From the NCBI GenBank assembly GCA_017457865.1, contig JAFTGN010000037.1, forward strand, positions 1 to 46,997: a stretch of 46,997 bases of DNA, in the 5' to 3' direction. A program made the translations under genes and the position numbers. Position 1 is the stretch's first letter; each line of letters opens with the position of its first letter. The notes under the pieces were generated by a model. The model had not been told where the DNA came from. It saw only the letters and a program-made list of their open reading frames with translations, and did no database searches. Origin of the DNA: Lachnospiraceae bacterium (GTDB lineage Bacteria > Bacillota > Clostridia > Lachnospirales > Lachnospiraceae). Of the stretch, positions 1-7,033 are shown in pieces.

Positions 1-61
1 ATTGTATGATAAGTGAAAGGGGAATTTTCAAAACACATACACACAGAAAGGGGGACGGCAG

Positions 62-443
62 GTGACCAAAACAGTGTTGCGCACAGAGGCAGAACTGTCG
101 GCATTGTACGACAGACATAAGGATATGGTGTATCGGGTCTGTTTTGCTTATATGAAAAATCCGGCAGATACAGAAGATGCGGTACAGGAGACCTTTATCC
201 GGCTCATACAGGCAGAGCCCTTGTTTGAGAATGCAGTGAATGAAAAAGCATGGCTCATTCGAACTGCCACCAATATTTGCGAGAATCATTTACTTTGCCT
301 CCTTTTCATTAGGAGCGGTATCCGCTTATACGGAAATCGGAGGACCCGTAAGTGACAATGTACAACTGCGGGAAACCATTGCGGGAATGATTGAACAGAT
401 GATTGAAACTGGAGAGCCGAAGCTGGGAGAAATCGTGGAGTAA
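62..443 (+). pseudogene. ECF sigma factor remnant fused to an unrelated tail
   Basis: From a GTG at 62 behind an AAAGGGGG ribosome site, the first 75 or so residues match sigma70 region 2: DMVYRVCFAYMKNPADTEDAVQ is followed by an FENAVNEKAWLIRTATN stretch that parallels the intact sigma at 36908. Homology stops near base 290 and this frame ends at 355 after about 20 unrelated residues. An overlapping frame ends at 443 and encodes a tail (…QLRETIAGMIEQMIETGEPKLGEIVE) that I do not recognise. No region 4 is present, so a working sigma factor is not encoded. The simplest reading is an internal deletion that joined the 5' end of a sigma gene to the 3' end of a neighbour, perhaps its anti-sigma gene; that second identity is a guess. 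Confidence 0.6.
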
Positions 444-589
444 GGAACACTTGGTGATTTTTATGAAAATTTCATGAAATAGACGGGCAGGATTTCTTGA
501 TGAAACCTGCCTTTTTATGGTAAACTAGAAAAGGTATCTGATTGGTTTAAAAACGAAAAACAAAGACTTGAAAAGAAAGGAGCAATGGT

Positions 590-1027
590 ATGGCAGAAAA
601 GGGGACGAGTGTAGAGCAGTTATTTTTAGACAATGTGAATGTAGAGCAGGTATTCAATCTGATGGATCGAATTGATTATCTGTTTCTGCGCTATATACGG
701 GATAAGGCCGCCAATTCCGAAACTGGTGGTGTGTATCTGGCAGAACTGGCAGAGGGGCTGCAGATGCCGATGCCGAGTGTATCCAGAGAGATTTCCAAGC
801 TACAGGAGAGAGGGTATATCAAGTGGCTGATGGGAGAGGAACGGAATCGTACTTATGTGGAACTGACACAGAAGGCAGTGGACAGACTGGAACAGCAGCG
901 CCAGTATTTGCGTGAGGTATATGAGAAGATTACAGAGGAACTGGGAGAGGAAGAGACAGCTGCCTTTGTAAAGAGTCTGCATCGGGTGGCGGAGATTGTA
1001 AAGAAAGAGACAAAGGAAACAGAATAA
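590..1027 (+). CDS. MarR-family winged-helix regulator
   Basis: A 145-residue protein of usual MarR length. The middle (about residues 45-90) has the helix-turn-helix and wing pattern LAEGLQMPMPSVSREISKLQERGYIKW followed by the RTYVELTQKA wing. The ends are helical and would form the dimer interface. The ATG at 590 follows GAAAGGAG at a good distance. It stands alone, ahead of its own terminator and upstream of metY on the same strand, so it could be local or global in action; the ligand cannot be read from the sequence. The family call is firm, the regulon unknown. Confidence 0.85.
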   Translation: MAEKGTSVEQLFLDNVNVEQVFNLMDRIDYLFLRYIRDKAANSETGGVYLAELAEGLQMPMPSVSREISKLQERGYIKWLMGEERNRTYVELTQKAVDRLEQQRQYLREVYEKITEELGEEETAAFVKSLHRVAEIVKKETKETE

Positions 1028-1031
1028 AGAT

Positions 1032-1109
1032 CATATGGATGGGAACAATTCAGATGCGATCCATATGAATACAGAGCAGGATTGGCTTTTGGGAGTCAGT
1101 CCTGTTTTT
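1032..1109 (+). terminator. Two hairpins ending the marR transcript
   Basis: A perfect 9-bp inverted repeat (CATATGGAT at 1032-1040 with ATCCATATG at 1059-1067) is followed by a second stem, 1077-1087 with 1094-1104, and then TTTTT. The second hairpin with its U-tract is the likely intrinsic terminator. The rest of the gap to 1196 shows nothing further. Confidence 0.7.
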
Positions 1110-1196
1110 ATGTGAGATGTGTTGATTTTTCTGATTATAAGGAAAAGTATATGACAGGTTATAAGAAATACCTATCACAGAAAAGCACCAGGTGGA

Positions 1197-1225
1197 TTGA
1201 CAAAGCCAAACGGAAATGCTATATT
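1197..1225 (+). promoter_or_regulatory. Promoter of the metY sulfur cluster
   Basis: TTGACA (1197-1202), a 17-base spacer and TATATT (1220-1225) form a near-consensus sigma-A promoter. Transcription would start near 1232 and leave a leader of about 130 bases. No S-box (SAM) or T-box sequence was found in that leader. Confidence 0.75.
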
Positions 1226-1248
1226 CAAACATAAGAATATAAAACATA

Positions 1249-1261
1249 CCTATTTGATAGG
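1249..1261 (+). promoter_or_regulatory. Palindrome CCTAT-ttg-ATAGG, possible operator
   Basis: A 5-bp-arm inverted repeat lies just downstream of the predicted metY start site, where a repressor would block transcription. A related palindrome (GATTCCT-gat-AGGAATC) lies just downstream of the -10 box of the fecD-type promoter at 10344-10360. The half-site resembles those used by Rrf2-family regulators such as CymR, but the regulator is inferred. Confidence 0.4.
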
Positions 1262-1359
1262 AAAAGAAGGCGTTGCCGTGCATTCTCTTCATGAAGAAAT
1301 TCTATTCTATGGAATACACAGGCAATTGCCCAATGGAACAAGAAAGGAGGAAGGATAGA

Positions 1360-2595
1360 GTGAAGTTTAATACATCTTTGCTACATGCCGGGAAAGACCG
1401 GGATGAAAAATACGGAGCTACCCTCTCTCCTATTTACCAGTCCAGTGCCTTTGCACAGCCTTCTGCTGATGCATTGGGACGGATTTTTGAAAATCGGGCA
1501 CCGGGATACTGTTATACAAGAGTGGGAAATCCGACCATTACAGAGTTTGAAAACCGGATGACAAAGTTAGAGGGAGGGCTTGCCAGCATTGCCTGCGCTT
1601 CAGGTATGGCAGCTTTGACCAATGCTTTTTTGAATATCCTTAGTGCCGGAGATGAGATTGTCACCAGTGCCAGCTTATATGGCGGCAGTATTGATCTGTT
1701 TGCGGATTTGGAACCATTTGGCATCCGCACCATTTATGTGGAGAACAATCACTGGGAGCAGTTTGAAGCTGCCATTACAGACCGTACCCGGTTGATTTTT
1801 GCAGAAACCATTGGCAATCCAAGACTGGATGTGACGGACATCAGGGCGCTGGCAGAACTGGCACACAGCCATCACATCCCATTGATCGTGGACAATACAG
1901 TGGCCACTGCATTTCTGGTACGCCCCATTGCACTGGGTGCAGATATTGTGGTGAATTCCACGTCCAAATATATCAACGGAAGCAGCAATTCCATCAGCGG
2001 TGTCCTGACAGACAGCGGCAACTTTAAGTGGGACTATGACCGGTATCCGGGATTGAAGCCCTATCAGAAATACGGTCCTTATGCGTATATTGCAAAGCTT
2101 CGCAATGGATTGTTCCGTAATACAGGTGCCTGTTTGTCTCCACAGACGGCTTTCCTGAATCAGATCGGACTGGAAACACTGGGACTTCGGATGGAACGGC
2201 AGTGTGCCAATGCTTTGGAATTGGCACAGTGGTTAGAGGGTACCTATCCGGAGTTGGTTGTCAATTATCCCGGTTTGAAAAGCAGTTCCTGGTATGAAAT
2301 TGCAGACAAACAGTTTGGGGCAAATTTTGGGGGGATTCTAACCATCCGTACCGGCAGCAAAGAGCGGGCCTTCCAGCTGATAGATAGTCTGAATTATGTA
2401 TATGTATTGTCAAATATTGGAGATACGAAAACGCTGATCGTTCATCCTTCATCTACCATCAGCCTGCACAGTACAGAACAGCAGAAGATTGATGCAGGTG
2501 TCTTTGAGGATCTGGTACGTGTCAGTGTAGGAATAGAGGATATTGAAGATCTGAAAGAGGATTTTGCACAGGCGATTGCAAAAGCCTTTCGGTAA
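1360..2595 (+). CDS. metY: O-acetylhomoserine sulfhydrylase (MetY type)
   Basis: A PLP enzyme of the Cys/Met metabolism fold-type I family, 411 residues. The N-terminus (FNTSLLHAGKD) and YTRVGNPT are typical of MetY/CysD enzymes, and the cofactor lysine is K203 in STSKYING. It would convert O-acetylhomoserine plus a sulfur donor to homocysteine. The reading frame is open from 1273, but the GTG at 1360 has AAAGGAGGA at the correct distance and starts exactly where family homology begins. It is the first gene of a cluster with sulfite reductase, TusA, a sulfur carrier, its E1 and a JAMM protease, so the sulfur donor may be a carrier-protein thiocarboxylate rather than free sulfide. MetY versus a gamma-lyase cannot be fully excluded, but the context favours MetY. 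Confidence 0.88.
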   Translation: MKFNTSLLHAGKDRDEKYGATLSPIYQSSAFAQPSADALGRIFENRAPGYCYTRVGNPTITEFENRMTKLEGGLASIACASGMAALTNAFLNILSAGDEIVTSASLYGGSIDLFADLEPFGIRTIYVENNHWEQFEAAITDRTRLIFAETIGNPRLDVTDIRALAELAHSHHIPLIVDNTVATAFLVRPIALGADIVVNSTSKYINGSSNSISGVLTDSGNFKWDYDRYPGLKPYQKYGPYAYIAKLRNGLFRNTGACLSPQTAFLNQIGLETLGLRMERQCANALELAQWLEGTYPELVVNYPGLKSSSWYEIADKQFGANFGGILTIRTGSKERAFQLIDSLNYVYVLSNIGDTKTLIVHPSSTISLHSTEQQKIDAGVFEDLVRVSVGIEDIEDLKEDFAQAIAKAFR

Positions 2596-2635
2596 GAAGA
2601 GTTACCCGGTTGTACTGGGGGAATGGAGGATTGTG

Positions 2636-3502
2636 ATGGCAGGTACCATTGATTATGCTGCTTTGAAGAAGGGTGGCTTTATGCGGCAGAAGCAAAAGGG
2701 ATATTTTTCCCTGCGTCTGCAGGTGGTAGGTGGAAATCTTACCGCGGAGAATATTAAAACGGTTTCCGAGGTGGCAGAAAAATACGGACACGGATATGTA
2801 CATATGACATCCCGTCAGGGAATTGAGATTCCATTTATCCGGTTTGAAGACATCGAAGAAGTGAGAGCAGAGCTGGCAAAGGGCGGTGTGAATCCGGGCG
2901 TGTGCGGTCCCAGAGTACGGACCGTCACTGCCTGTCAGGGCAGTGACGTCTGTCCAAGCGGCTGTATTGATACCTATGGTCTGGCAAAGGATTTGAATGA
3001 GCATTATTTCGGCAGAGAACTGCCTCACAAGTTCAAATTTGGTGTAACCGGTTGTCAGAACAACTGTCTGAAGGCAGAGGAAAATGACCTGGGGATCAAG
3101 GGCGGTATGGAAGTAACCTGTGACCATGATGCATGTATTCACTGTAATGTTTGTGTGAAGGCATGCAGAGAGGGTGCTTTGTCTGTGCAGGATGGACAGA
3201 TTGCCATCGACAGAGACAAGTGCAATTTCTGTGGACGGTGTGTGAAGTCCTGTCCGGTAGATGCATGGCATGGAGAAAGCGGTTACATCGTATCCTTCGG
3301 CGGTCTGTTTGGCAATCATATTTATAAAGGAGAGACGCTTCTTCCGATTATCAAGGATAAGGAAACCCTGTTCCGGGTGGCAGATGCGGCCATCGGCTTT
3401 TTCGAGGATTTTGCAAATCCGGGAGAGCGGTTCCGTCTGACCTTACAGAGAGTGGGAGAAGAAGAATTCCGGAAAAGAATACAGGAGGCATATAATGGCT
3501 GA
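2636..3502 (+). CDS. Siroheme/4Fe-4S sulfite reductase with two ferredoxin clusters
   Basis: A 288-residue protein of the nitrite/sulfite reductase family in the short AsrC-like form. Residues 1-75 form the ferredoxin-like half domain with MTSRQGIEIPF. The siroheme-4Fe-4S ligands are C100 and C106 (CQGSDVC) and C140 and C144 (CQNNC). A dicluster ferredoxin follows with C167-C170-C173-C177 and C196-C199-C202-C206. It would carry out six-electron reduction of sulfite to sulfide in the cytoplasm, using low-potential electrons. The ATG at 2636 follows GGAGGA; an open frame from 2564 overlaps metY and is not needed. No AsrA or AsrB gene is adjacent, so the electron donor must lie elsewhere. The siroheme is probably made by the gene at 7034. 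Confidence 0.85.
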   Translation: MAGTIDYAALKKGGFMRQKQKGYFSLRLQVVGGNLTAENIKTVSEVAEKYGHGYVHMTSRQGIEIPFIRFEDIEEVRAELAKGGVNPGVCGPRVRTVTACQGSDVCPSGCIDTYGLAKDLNEHYFGRELPHKFKFGVTGCQNNCLKAEENDLGIKGGMEVTCDHDACIHCNVCVKACREGALSVQDGQIAIDRDKCNFCGRCVKSCPVDAWHGESGYIVSFGGLFGNHIYKGETLLPIIKDKETLFRVADAAIGFFEDFANPGERFRLTLQRVGEEEFRKRIQEAYNG

Positions 3503-3740
3503 GATTTCATTTGATGAGCAGGTAGATATTACAGATAAAGTGTGTCCACTGACATTTGTAAAGGCAAAAGTCAGTCTGGAGGAGCTGGATGAGGGACAGA
3601 TTCTGGCAATCCGTATGAATGACGGAGAGCCGGTACAGAACGTACCTCGCAGCATCAAGGAGGAAGGTCACCAGATTTTGAAACTGGAAGACAATGAAGA
3701 CGGAACCTACACCCTTTATGTGAAGAAAGTAGGAGACTGA
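3495..3740 (+). CDS. TusA-family sulfur-transfer protein
   Basis: An 81-residue protein overlapping the sulfite reductase by 8 bases, so probably translationally coupled. The family's sulfur-binding cysteine is C17 in VCPLTFVKAK; threonine replaces the second proline of the classical CPxP motif, a form often linked to sulfite reductase genes. The GEPVQNVPRSIKEEGH segment is also typical. It is expected to carry persulfide sulfur between enzymes, here possibly from the reductase to the carrier at 3878. The direction of transfer is inference from gene order. Confidence 0.8.
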   Translation: MAEISFDEQVDITDKVCPLTFVKAKVSLEELDEGQILAIRMNDGEPVQNVPRSIKEEGHQILKLEDNEDGTYTLYVKKVGD

Positions 3741-3749
3741 TCTGTCGTG

Positions 3750-3823
3750 CAGGCAAAAATACAAACGACGAAGTCGATATGGAATGATTTTTGCCTGTAA
3801 CTGTGAGGGTACTGAACAGTTAC
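3750..3823 (+). repeat. Two adjacent stem-loops inside the sulfur operon
   Basis: An 11-bp inverted repeat (CAGGCAAAAAT at 3750-3760, ATTTTTGCCTG at 3787-3797) encloses a small CGAC-gaa-GTCG hairpin. It is followed directly by GTAACTGT (3797-3804), an 11-base loop GAGGGTACTGA and ACAGTTAC (3816-3823). The second hairpin recurs at 5671-5697 and in half form at 4901-4922. No U-tract follows, so it is more likely an RNA processing or stability element than a terminator. Confidence 0.6.
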
Positions 3824-3877
3824 AAAATGAGGATAGGTTTATTTGAAATAGAAAATCAGAAAGGATAGGAGAAAGAA

Positions 3878-4084
3878 ATGTTTATTACAGTAACAGGAAC
3901 CAGAAAAGAAGTAAAAGATGGATTGACACTGCCGGAGTTGATTGAATTGGAGAACGTAGAGACACCAGAGTATGTCACTGTTTCCATCAACGAGGAGTTT
4001 GTCAGCAGTGCAGATGTAGCAAGCACGGTATTAAAAGACGGTGACAGCGTAGAATTTCTGTATTTCATGGGAGGTGGCTGCTAA
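3878..4084 (+). CDS. ThiS/MoaD-like sulfur carrier with C-terminal Gly-Gly-Gly-Cys (HcyS-like)
   Basis: A 68-residue ubiquitin-fold protein. It begins with the beta-strand MFITVTG and has the ThiS/MoaD pattern LKDGDSVEFLYFMGGG. Sulfur carriers normally end in Gly-Gly, which is adenylated and turned into a thiocarboxylate. Here the reading frame continues to GGGC before the stop, so at least one residue must be removed first. A JAMM metalloprotease two genes downstream is the obvious trimming enzyme, as described for HcyS/HcyD. The stop overlaps the start of the E1 gene by one base (TAATG), suggesting coupled translation. The metY neighbour points to homocysteine synthesis rather than thiamine or molybdopterin. 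Confidence 0.8.
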   Translation: MFITVTGTRKEVKDGLTLPELIELENVETPEYVTVSINEEFVSSADVASTVLKDGDSVEFLYFMGGGC

Positions 4085-4899
4085 TGGCTTTGACAGATGA
4101 ACAGTTAGAGCGGTATTCCCGCCATGTAATTTTAAAAGAAGTAGGCGCAAAGGGACAGAAGAAGCTGCTCAATGCCAAAGTGCTGATCATCGGTGCTGGC
4201 GGACTGGGCGCACCGGCAGCTATGTATCTGGCAGCAGCAGGTGTAGGTACCATCGGTATTGTAGATGCCGATGAGGTAGATTTGTCCAACTTACAGCGTC
4301 AGATCATCCACGGTACAGAGGATGTAGGCAAGCCAAAGGTGAAGTCTGCCGAGGAAACCATCGCAAAGATGAACCCGGATGTAAAAGTCAACACCTACCA
4401 GTTGTTTGTTACCTCTGAAAACATCAGAGAGCTGATCAGAGAGTATGACTTTATCATCGATGGTACAGATAATTTCCCGGCAAAGTTCCTGATCAACGAT
4501 GCCTGTGTCATGGAGAAGAAGCCATTCTCCCATGCGGGAATCATTCGTTTTAAGGGACAGCTGATGACCTATGTACCGGGAGAAGGTCCATGCTATCGCT
4601 GCGTATTTAAGAACCCACCGCCAAAGGATGCAGTGCCTACCTGTAAGCAGGCAGGTGTCATTGGCGCAATGGGCGGTGTCATCGGCAGTTTGCAGGCCAT
4701 GGAGGCCATCAAATATATCATTGGCAAGGGTGACCTGCTGACAGGCTATTTGCTGACCTACGATGCATTGACTATGGAGTTCCATAAGATCAAGCTTCCA
4801 AAGGAAACCAGCGGCTGTGCAGTCTGCGGTGATCATCCGACCATCACAGAGCTGATCGACTATGAGCAGGCAGTGTGTGAACTGAAAAGACCGGAATAA
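4084..4899 (+). CDS. E1-like ThiF/MoeB adenylyltransferase (HcyF-like)
   Basis: A 271-residue member of the ThiF/MoeB/HesA family. It has the nucleotide loop GAGGLG (G37-G42), the acidic strand IVDADEVDLSNLQRQ, the arginine-rich contact and two zinc-binding pairs, CYRC and CAVC, with a PTC cysteine between them. There is no C-terminal rhodanese domain. It would activate the C-terminus of the adjacent carrier as an acyl-adenylate so that sulfur can be added. Position between the carrier and the JAMM protease, and the single-base overlap with the carrier, make the carrier its natural partner. By sequence alone it could also be called MoeB or ThiF. Confidence 0.85.
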   Translation: MALTDEQLERYSRHVILKEVGAKGQKKLLNAKVLIIGAGGLGAPAAMYLAAAGVGTIGIVDADEVDLSNLQRQIIHGTEDVGKPKVKSAEETIAKMNPDVKVNTYQLFVTSENIRELIREYDFIIDGTDNFPAKFLINDACVMEKKPFSHAGIIRFKGQLMTYVPGEGPCYRCVFKNPPPKDAVPTCKQAGVIGAMGGVIGSLQAMEAIKYIIGKGDLLTGYLLTYDALTMEFHKIKLPKETSGCAVCGDHPTITELIDYEQAVCELKRPE

Positions 4900-4900
4900 T

Positions 4901-4922
4901 GGTGAAGGGACTGAACAGTTAC
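4901..4922 (+). repeat. Half copy of the GAACAGTT hairpin repeat
   Basis: GGTGAAGGGACTGAACAGTTAC resembles the loop and right arm of the hairpins at 3797-3823 and 5671-5697, but the left arm is missing. It lies between the E1 gene and the protease gene, where the transcript continues. Confidence 0.45.
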
Positions 4923-4954
4923 GGAAATGCTTTCAAATAGAGGAGAAGAATCAG

Positions 4955-5371
4955 ATGTTAAAAATAACAAAAAGTGATTACGAAAAAATTTTAAAGCATG
5001 CAGAGGAAGGTCTGCCAAACGAGGCCTGCGGTCTGCTTGGCGGCACCATTGAAGGTGACATCAAGACCGTGCAGCGTGTGTATCTGCTGACCAATATTGA
5101 TGAGAGCAATGAACATTTCAGTATGGACCCTAAGGAACAGCTGGCCGCCATCAAAGACATGCGTGCCAATGGTTGGGTACAGTTAGGCAACTGGCATTCC
5201 CATCCGGAATCTCCGTCCCGTCCTTCTGAGGAAGATAAGCGTCTGGCATATGATTCCAGTATTGATTATCTGATTTTGTCTTTGCAGGATAGAGAGCATC
5301 CGGTGTTGAACGCATTCCGGATTCAGGGACATACAGATGTGTCCAAAGAAGAAATCCAGTATGTAGAGTGA
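4955..5371 (+). CDS. JAMM/MPN+ zinc metalloprotease (HcyD/Mec+-like)
   Basis: A 138-residue single-domain Mov34/MPN protein. All catalytic residues are visible: E23 in NEACG, then H81 and H83 in GNWHSHP, S91 and D94, giving exact H-x-H-x7-S-x2-D spacing. Related bacterial enzymes trim or release the C-terminus of ThiS-like carriers: Mec+ frees cysteine from CysO, and HcyD removes the extra residue of HcyS. Here the carrier at 3878 ends in GGGC, so removal of the cysteine (or Gly-Cys) is the likely job. It is the last gene of the cluster and is followed by a strong terminator. Confidence 0.85.
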   Translation: MLKITKSDYEKILKHAEEGLPNEACGLLGGTIEGDIKTVQRVYLLTNIDESNEHFSMDPKEQLAAIKDMRANGWVQLGNWHSHPESPSRPSEEDKRLAYDSSIDYLILSLQDREHPVLNAFRIQGHTDVSKEEIQYVE

Positions 5372-5427
5372 TCAATTGCAAAGTCTGAAGAGACGTTTGC
5401 GTGTCATGAAACATAGAAGTGAAGAGG

Positions 5428-5476
5428 AGCAGCCAGTGCCACAGTTTACAGAATGGGCATTTGGCTGCTTTTTTTA
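5428..5476 (+). terminator. Terminator of the sulfur cluster
   Basis: AGCAGCCA (5428-5435) pairs with TGGCTGCT (5462-5469), with further TGCC/GGCA pairing inside, followed by a run of seven or eight T. Repeat copy A starts directly after this T-run. Confidence 0.85.
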
Positions 5477-5623
5477 TGTAATAGGAAATTCCTATTAGGT
5501 AACAGAAAATTCTGTCACCCAAAAAGTGCGACCCGCCAGGATGCGACCTCGCGCGAAAGAGAAAAAGTTGCTTATGCAACCGCGCTCGGCGCAAGAATTC
5601 TGCGTTCGCAGAATTCTTTTCTT
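5476..5623 (+). repeat. Terminator-adjacent repeat, copy A
   Basis: A non-coding element of about 148 bp, with copies at 31518-31644 and 36041-36188. Modules in order: the palindrome TAATAGGAAATTCCTATTA (first arm complete), a small ACAGAA/TTCTGT hairpin, the conserved AGGATGCGACCTCGCGC, a GTTGC-ttat-GCAAC hairpin, CGCTCGGCGC, and the terminal hairpin AGAATTCTGC-gttc-GCAGAATTCT followed by TTTTCTT. Each copy begins at ATGTAATAGG right behind the T-run of an unrelated terminator. The open frames through it are by-products of the repeat. Confidence 0.85.
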
Positions 5624-5670
5624 AATTTTCACATTGACTTTCCGGCCATATGTTTATATCGTGTAGGAAG

Positions 5671-5697
5671 GCAATTGTGAGGGCACGGAACAGTTGC
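5671..5697 (+). repeat. GCAATTGT/ACAGTTGC hairpin repeat
   Basis: GCAATTGT (5671-5678), loop GAGGGCACGGA, ACAGTTGC (5690-5697), just ahead of the binding-protein gene. The loop matches that of the 3797-3823 hairpin at most positions while the arms have changed on both sides, so pairing is conserved. Confidence 0.55.
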
Positions 5698-5729
5698 GTA
5701 TCAATAAAAAATGAAAGGGAACTAAAAGA

Positions 5730-6773
5730 ATGAAAAAGGAAGCAAGAAAGCTGGCGATGATGTGTGCAGCAGCACTGGTTTGCAGTGGGTGTACCGCAAC
5801 AGATCGGGCAGAATCTACACAGGCGCTGGAAAATACAGTGGTACAGACAGCGGAAACTGTTGCGGAGACAACTGTAGAGAGTACCGCAGTACAGACAGAG
5901 GAAGAGACGGAGACAGAGGCTCTGGAAGCAGAAGCCGTTACCTTTACGGATGATCTGGGCAGGGAAGTGACGGTTTCTGATCCTGGGCGTGTGGCAACCC
6001 TCATTGGCAGTTTTACAGACATCTGGCAGTTGGCAGGCGGGGAAGTAGTGGCAGCGGCCAATGATTCCTGGACCAGTCTGGAACTGGATTTGGGAGAAGA
6101 TGTGGTGAATCTGGGCGGCATTTTAAACCCGGATGTAGAGCAGCTCATTGCGGCAGAGCCAGACTTCGTCATTGCCAGTGCCAATACTGATGCAGATATT
6201 GAACTGGAAGAAACGCTGACACAGGCGGGGATCACAGTGGCATACTTTGCGGTATCCAATTTTGATGACTATCTGCATATGCTGGACATTGCCACTTCCA
6301 TTACCGGCAGAAAAGACCTGTACGAGAAAAATGGTCTGGCGGTGCAGGAGCAGATTGCACAGGTAAAGGAGCGAATGGATGGAAGTGCACCTACGGTGTT
6401 GTTTTTGCGTACCGCTTCCAGCAGCATCAAGGCAAAGGGAAGCAAGGACAATGTAGGCGGTGAGATGCTGGCAGACTTAGGCTGTATCAACATTGCAGAT
6501 CAGGAAAAAAGCCTGTTGGACGATCTGAGCATCGAAGCCATCATTGCGGCTGACCCGGATTATATTTTCATCACCACACAGGGAGAAAATACACAGGCGG
6601 CCATGGATACAGCAGAGGAGCAGCTGCTTGGCAATCCGGCATGGAGTTCCCTGACAGCAGTGCAGGAAGGACGGTATTATGTGTTGGATAAACATTTGTA
6701 CAACCTGAAACCCAATGAAAAGTGGGGACAGGCATATGAACAGTTGGCAGATATCTTATATCCGGAGGAGTAG
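5730..6773 (+). CDS. ABC transporter solute-binding lipoprotein (FecB/BtuF family)
   Basis: A 347-residue secreted lipoprotein. The signal peptide ends in the lipobox LVCSGC with the lipidated cysteine at C21, followed by an acidic Thr/Glu-rich linker to about residue 70. The mature domain starts FTDDLGREVTVSDPGRVATL, typical of the periplasmic-binding class II fold for iron chelates, heme or cobalamin; PDVEQLIAAEPDFVIAS and the end …GQAYEQLADILYPEE also fit. The matching permease and ATPase are on the opposite strand at 8552-10304, beyond the siroheme synthase. The substrate cannot be read; the sulfur and siroheme setting suggests iron or a tetrapyrrole. The TAG stop lies at the boundary of the MITE-like element. 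Confidence 0.85.
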   Translation: MKKEARKLAMMCAAALVCSGCTATDRAESTQALENTVVQTAETVAETTVESTAVQTEEETETEALEAEAVTFTDDLGREVTVSDPGRVATLIGSFTDIWQLAGGEVVAAANDSWTSLELDLGEDVVNLGGILNPDVEQLIAAEPDFVIASANTDADIELEETLTQAGITVAYFAVSNFDDYLHMLDIATSITGRKDLYEKNGLAVQEQIAQVKERMDGSAPTVLFLRTASSSIKAKGSKDNVGGEMLADLGCINIADQEKSLLDDLSIEAIIAADPDYIFITTQGENTQAAMDTAEEQLLGNPAWSSLTAVQEGRYYVLDKHLYNLKPNEKWGQAYEQLADILYPEE

Positions 6774-7003
6774 GCAATTGTGAAATTCCATTTACTTTTT
6801 TGACATGATGCCTGCGTACGCAACATGTCTCTCGAAGGCACGCTTTCGCTTCGGTGAAAACGTAACGGATACTAATGTTTTTGAGTAAATGTTATAACAT
6901 TTACTCAAAAACAAAGTACCGACGTTTTCAAGAGCCTTCTTAAGACATGTTTGCCTCCCTTGGCATCATATTCAAGATACTTTTCGGAGTTTCACAATTG
7001 CCT
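6772..7003 (+). mobile_element. MITE-like element 1 (232 bp)
   Basis: The ends are AGGCAATTGTGAAATTCC (6772-6789) and GGAGTTTCACAATTGCCT (6986-7003), inverted repeats matching at 17 of 18 positions. Inside is a 15-bp-arm hairpin, GTTTTTGAGTAAATG / CATTTACTCAAAAAC, flanked by GGATACTAAT and AAAGTACCG, which have counterparts in the element at 29842-30171. There is no transposase gene. The left end forms part of the stop codon of the preceding gene and the right end stops about 30 bases short of the cysG start. Confidence 0.75.
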
Positions 7004-7033
7004 GATCTACAGAAGGAAGATTGGGGGGTGGAT

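Noticed and set aside
1123..1359. Possible S-box or T-box riboswitch ahead of metY
   Set aside because: None of the conserved SAM or T-box core sequences is present; only a promoter and a short palindrome are seen.
2522..3319. 265-codon frame on the minus strand over metY and sulfite reductase
   Set aside because: Shadow of two well-supported genes; no family resemblance.
5453..5680. Open frame of 75 codons through repeat copy A
   Set aside because: It shares its peptide (ATALGARILRSQNSFL) with the frame at 31483-31686 only because both lie in the same non-coding repeat; there is no ribosome site and the frame runs out of a terminator.
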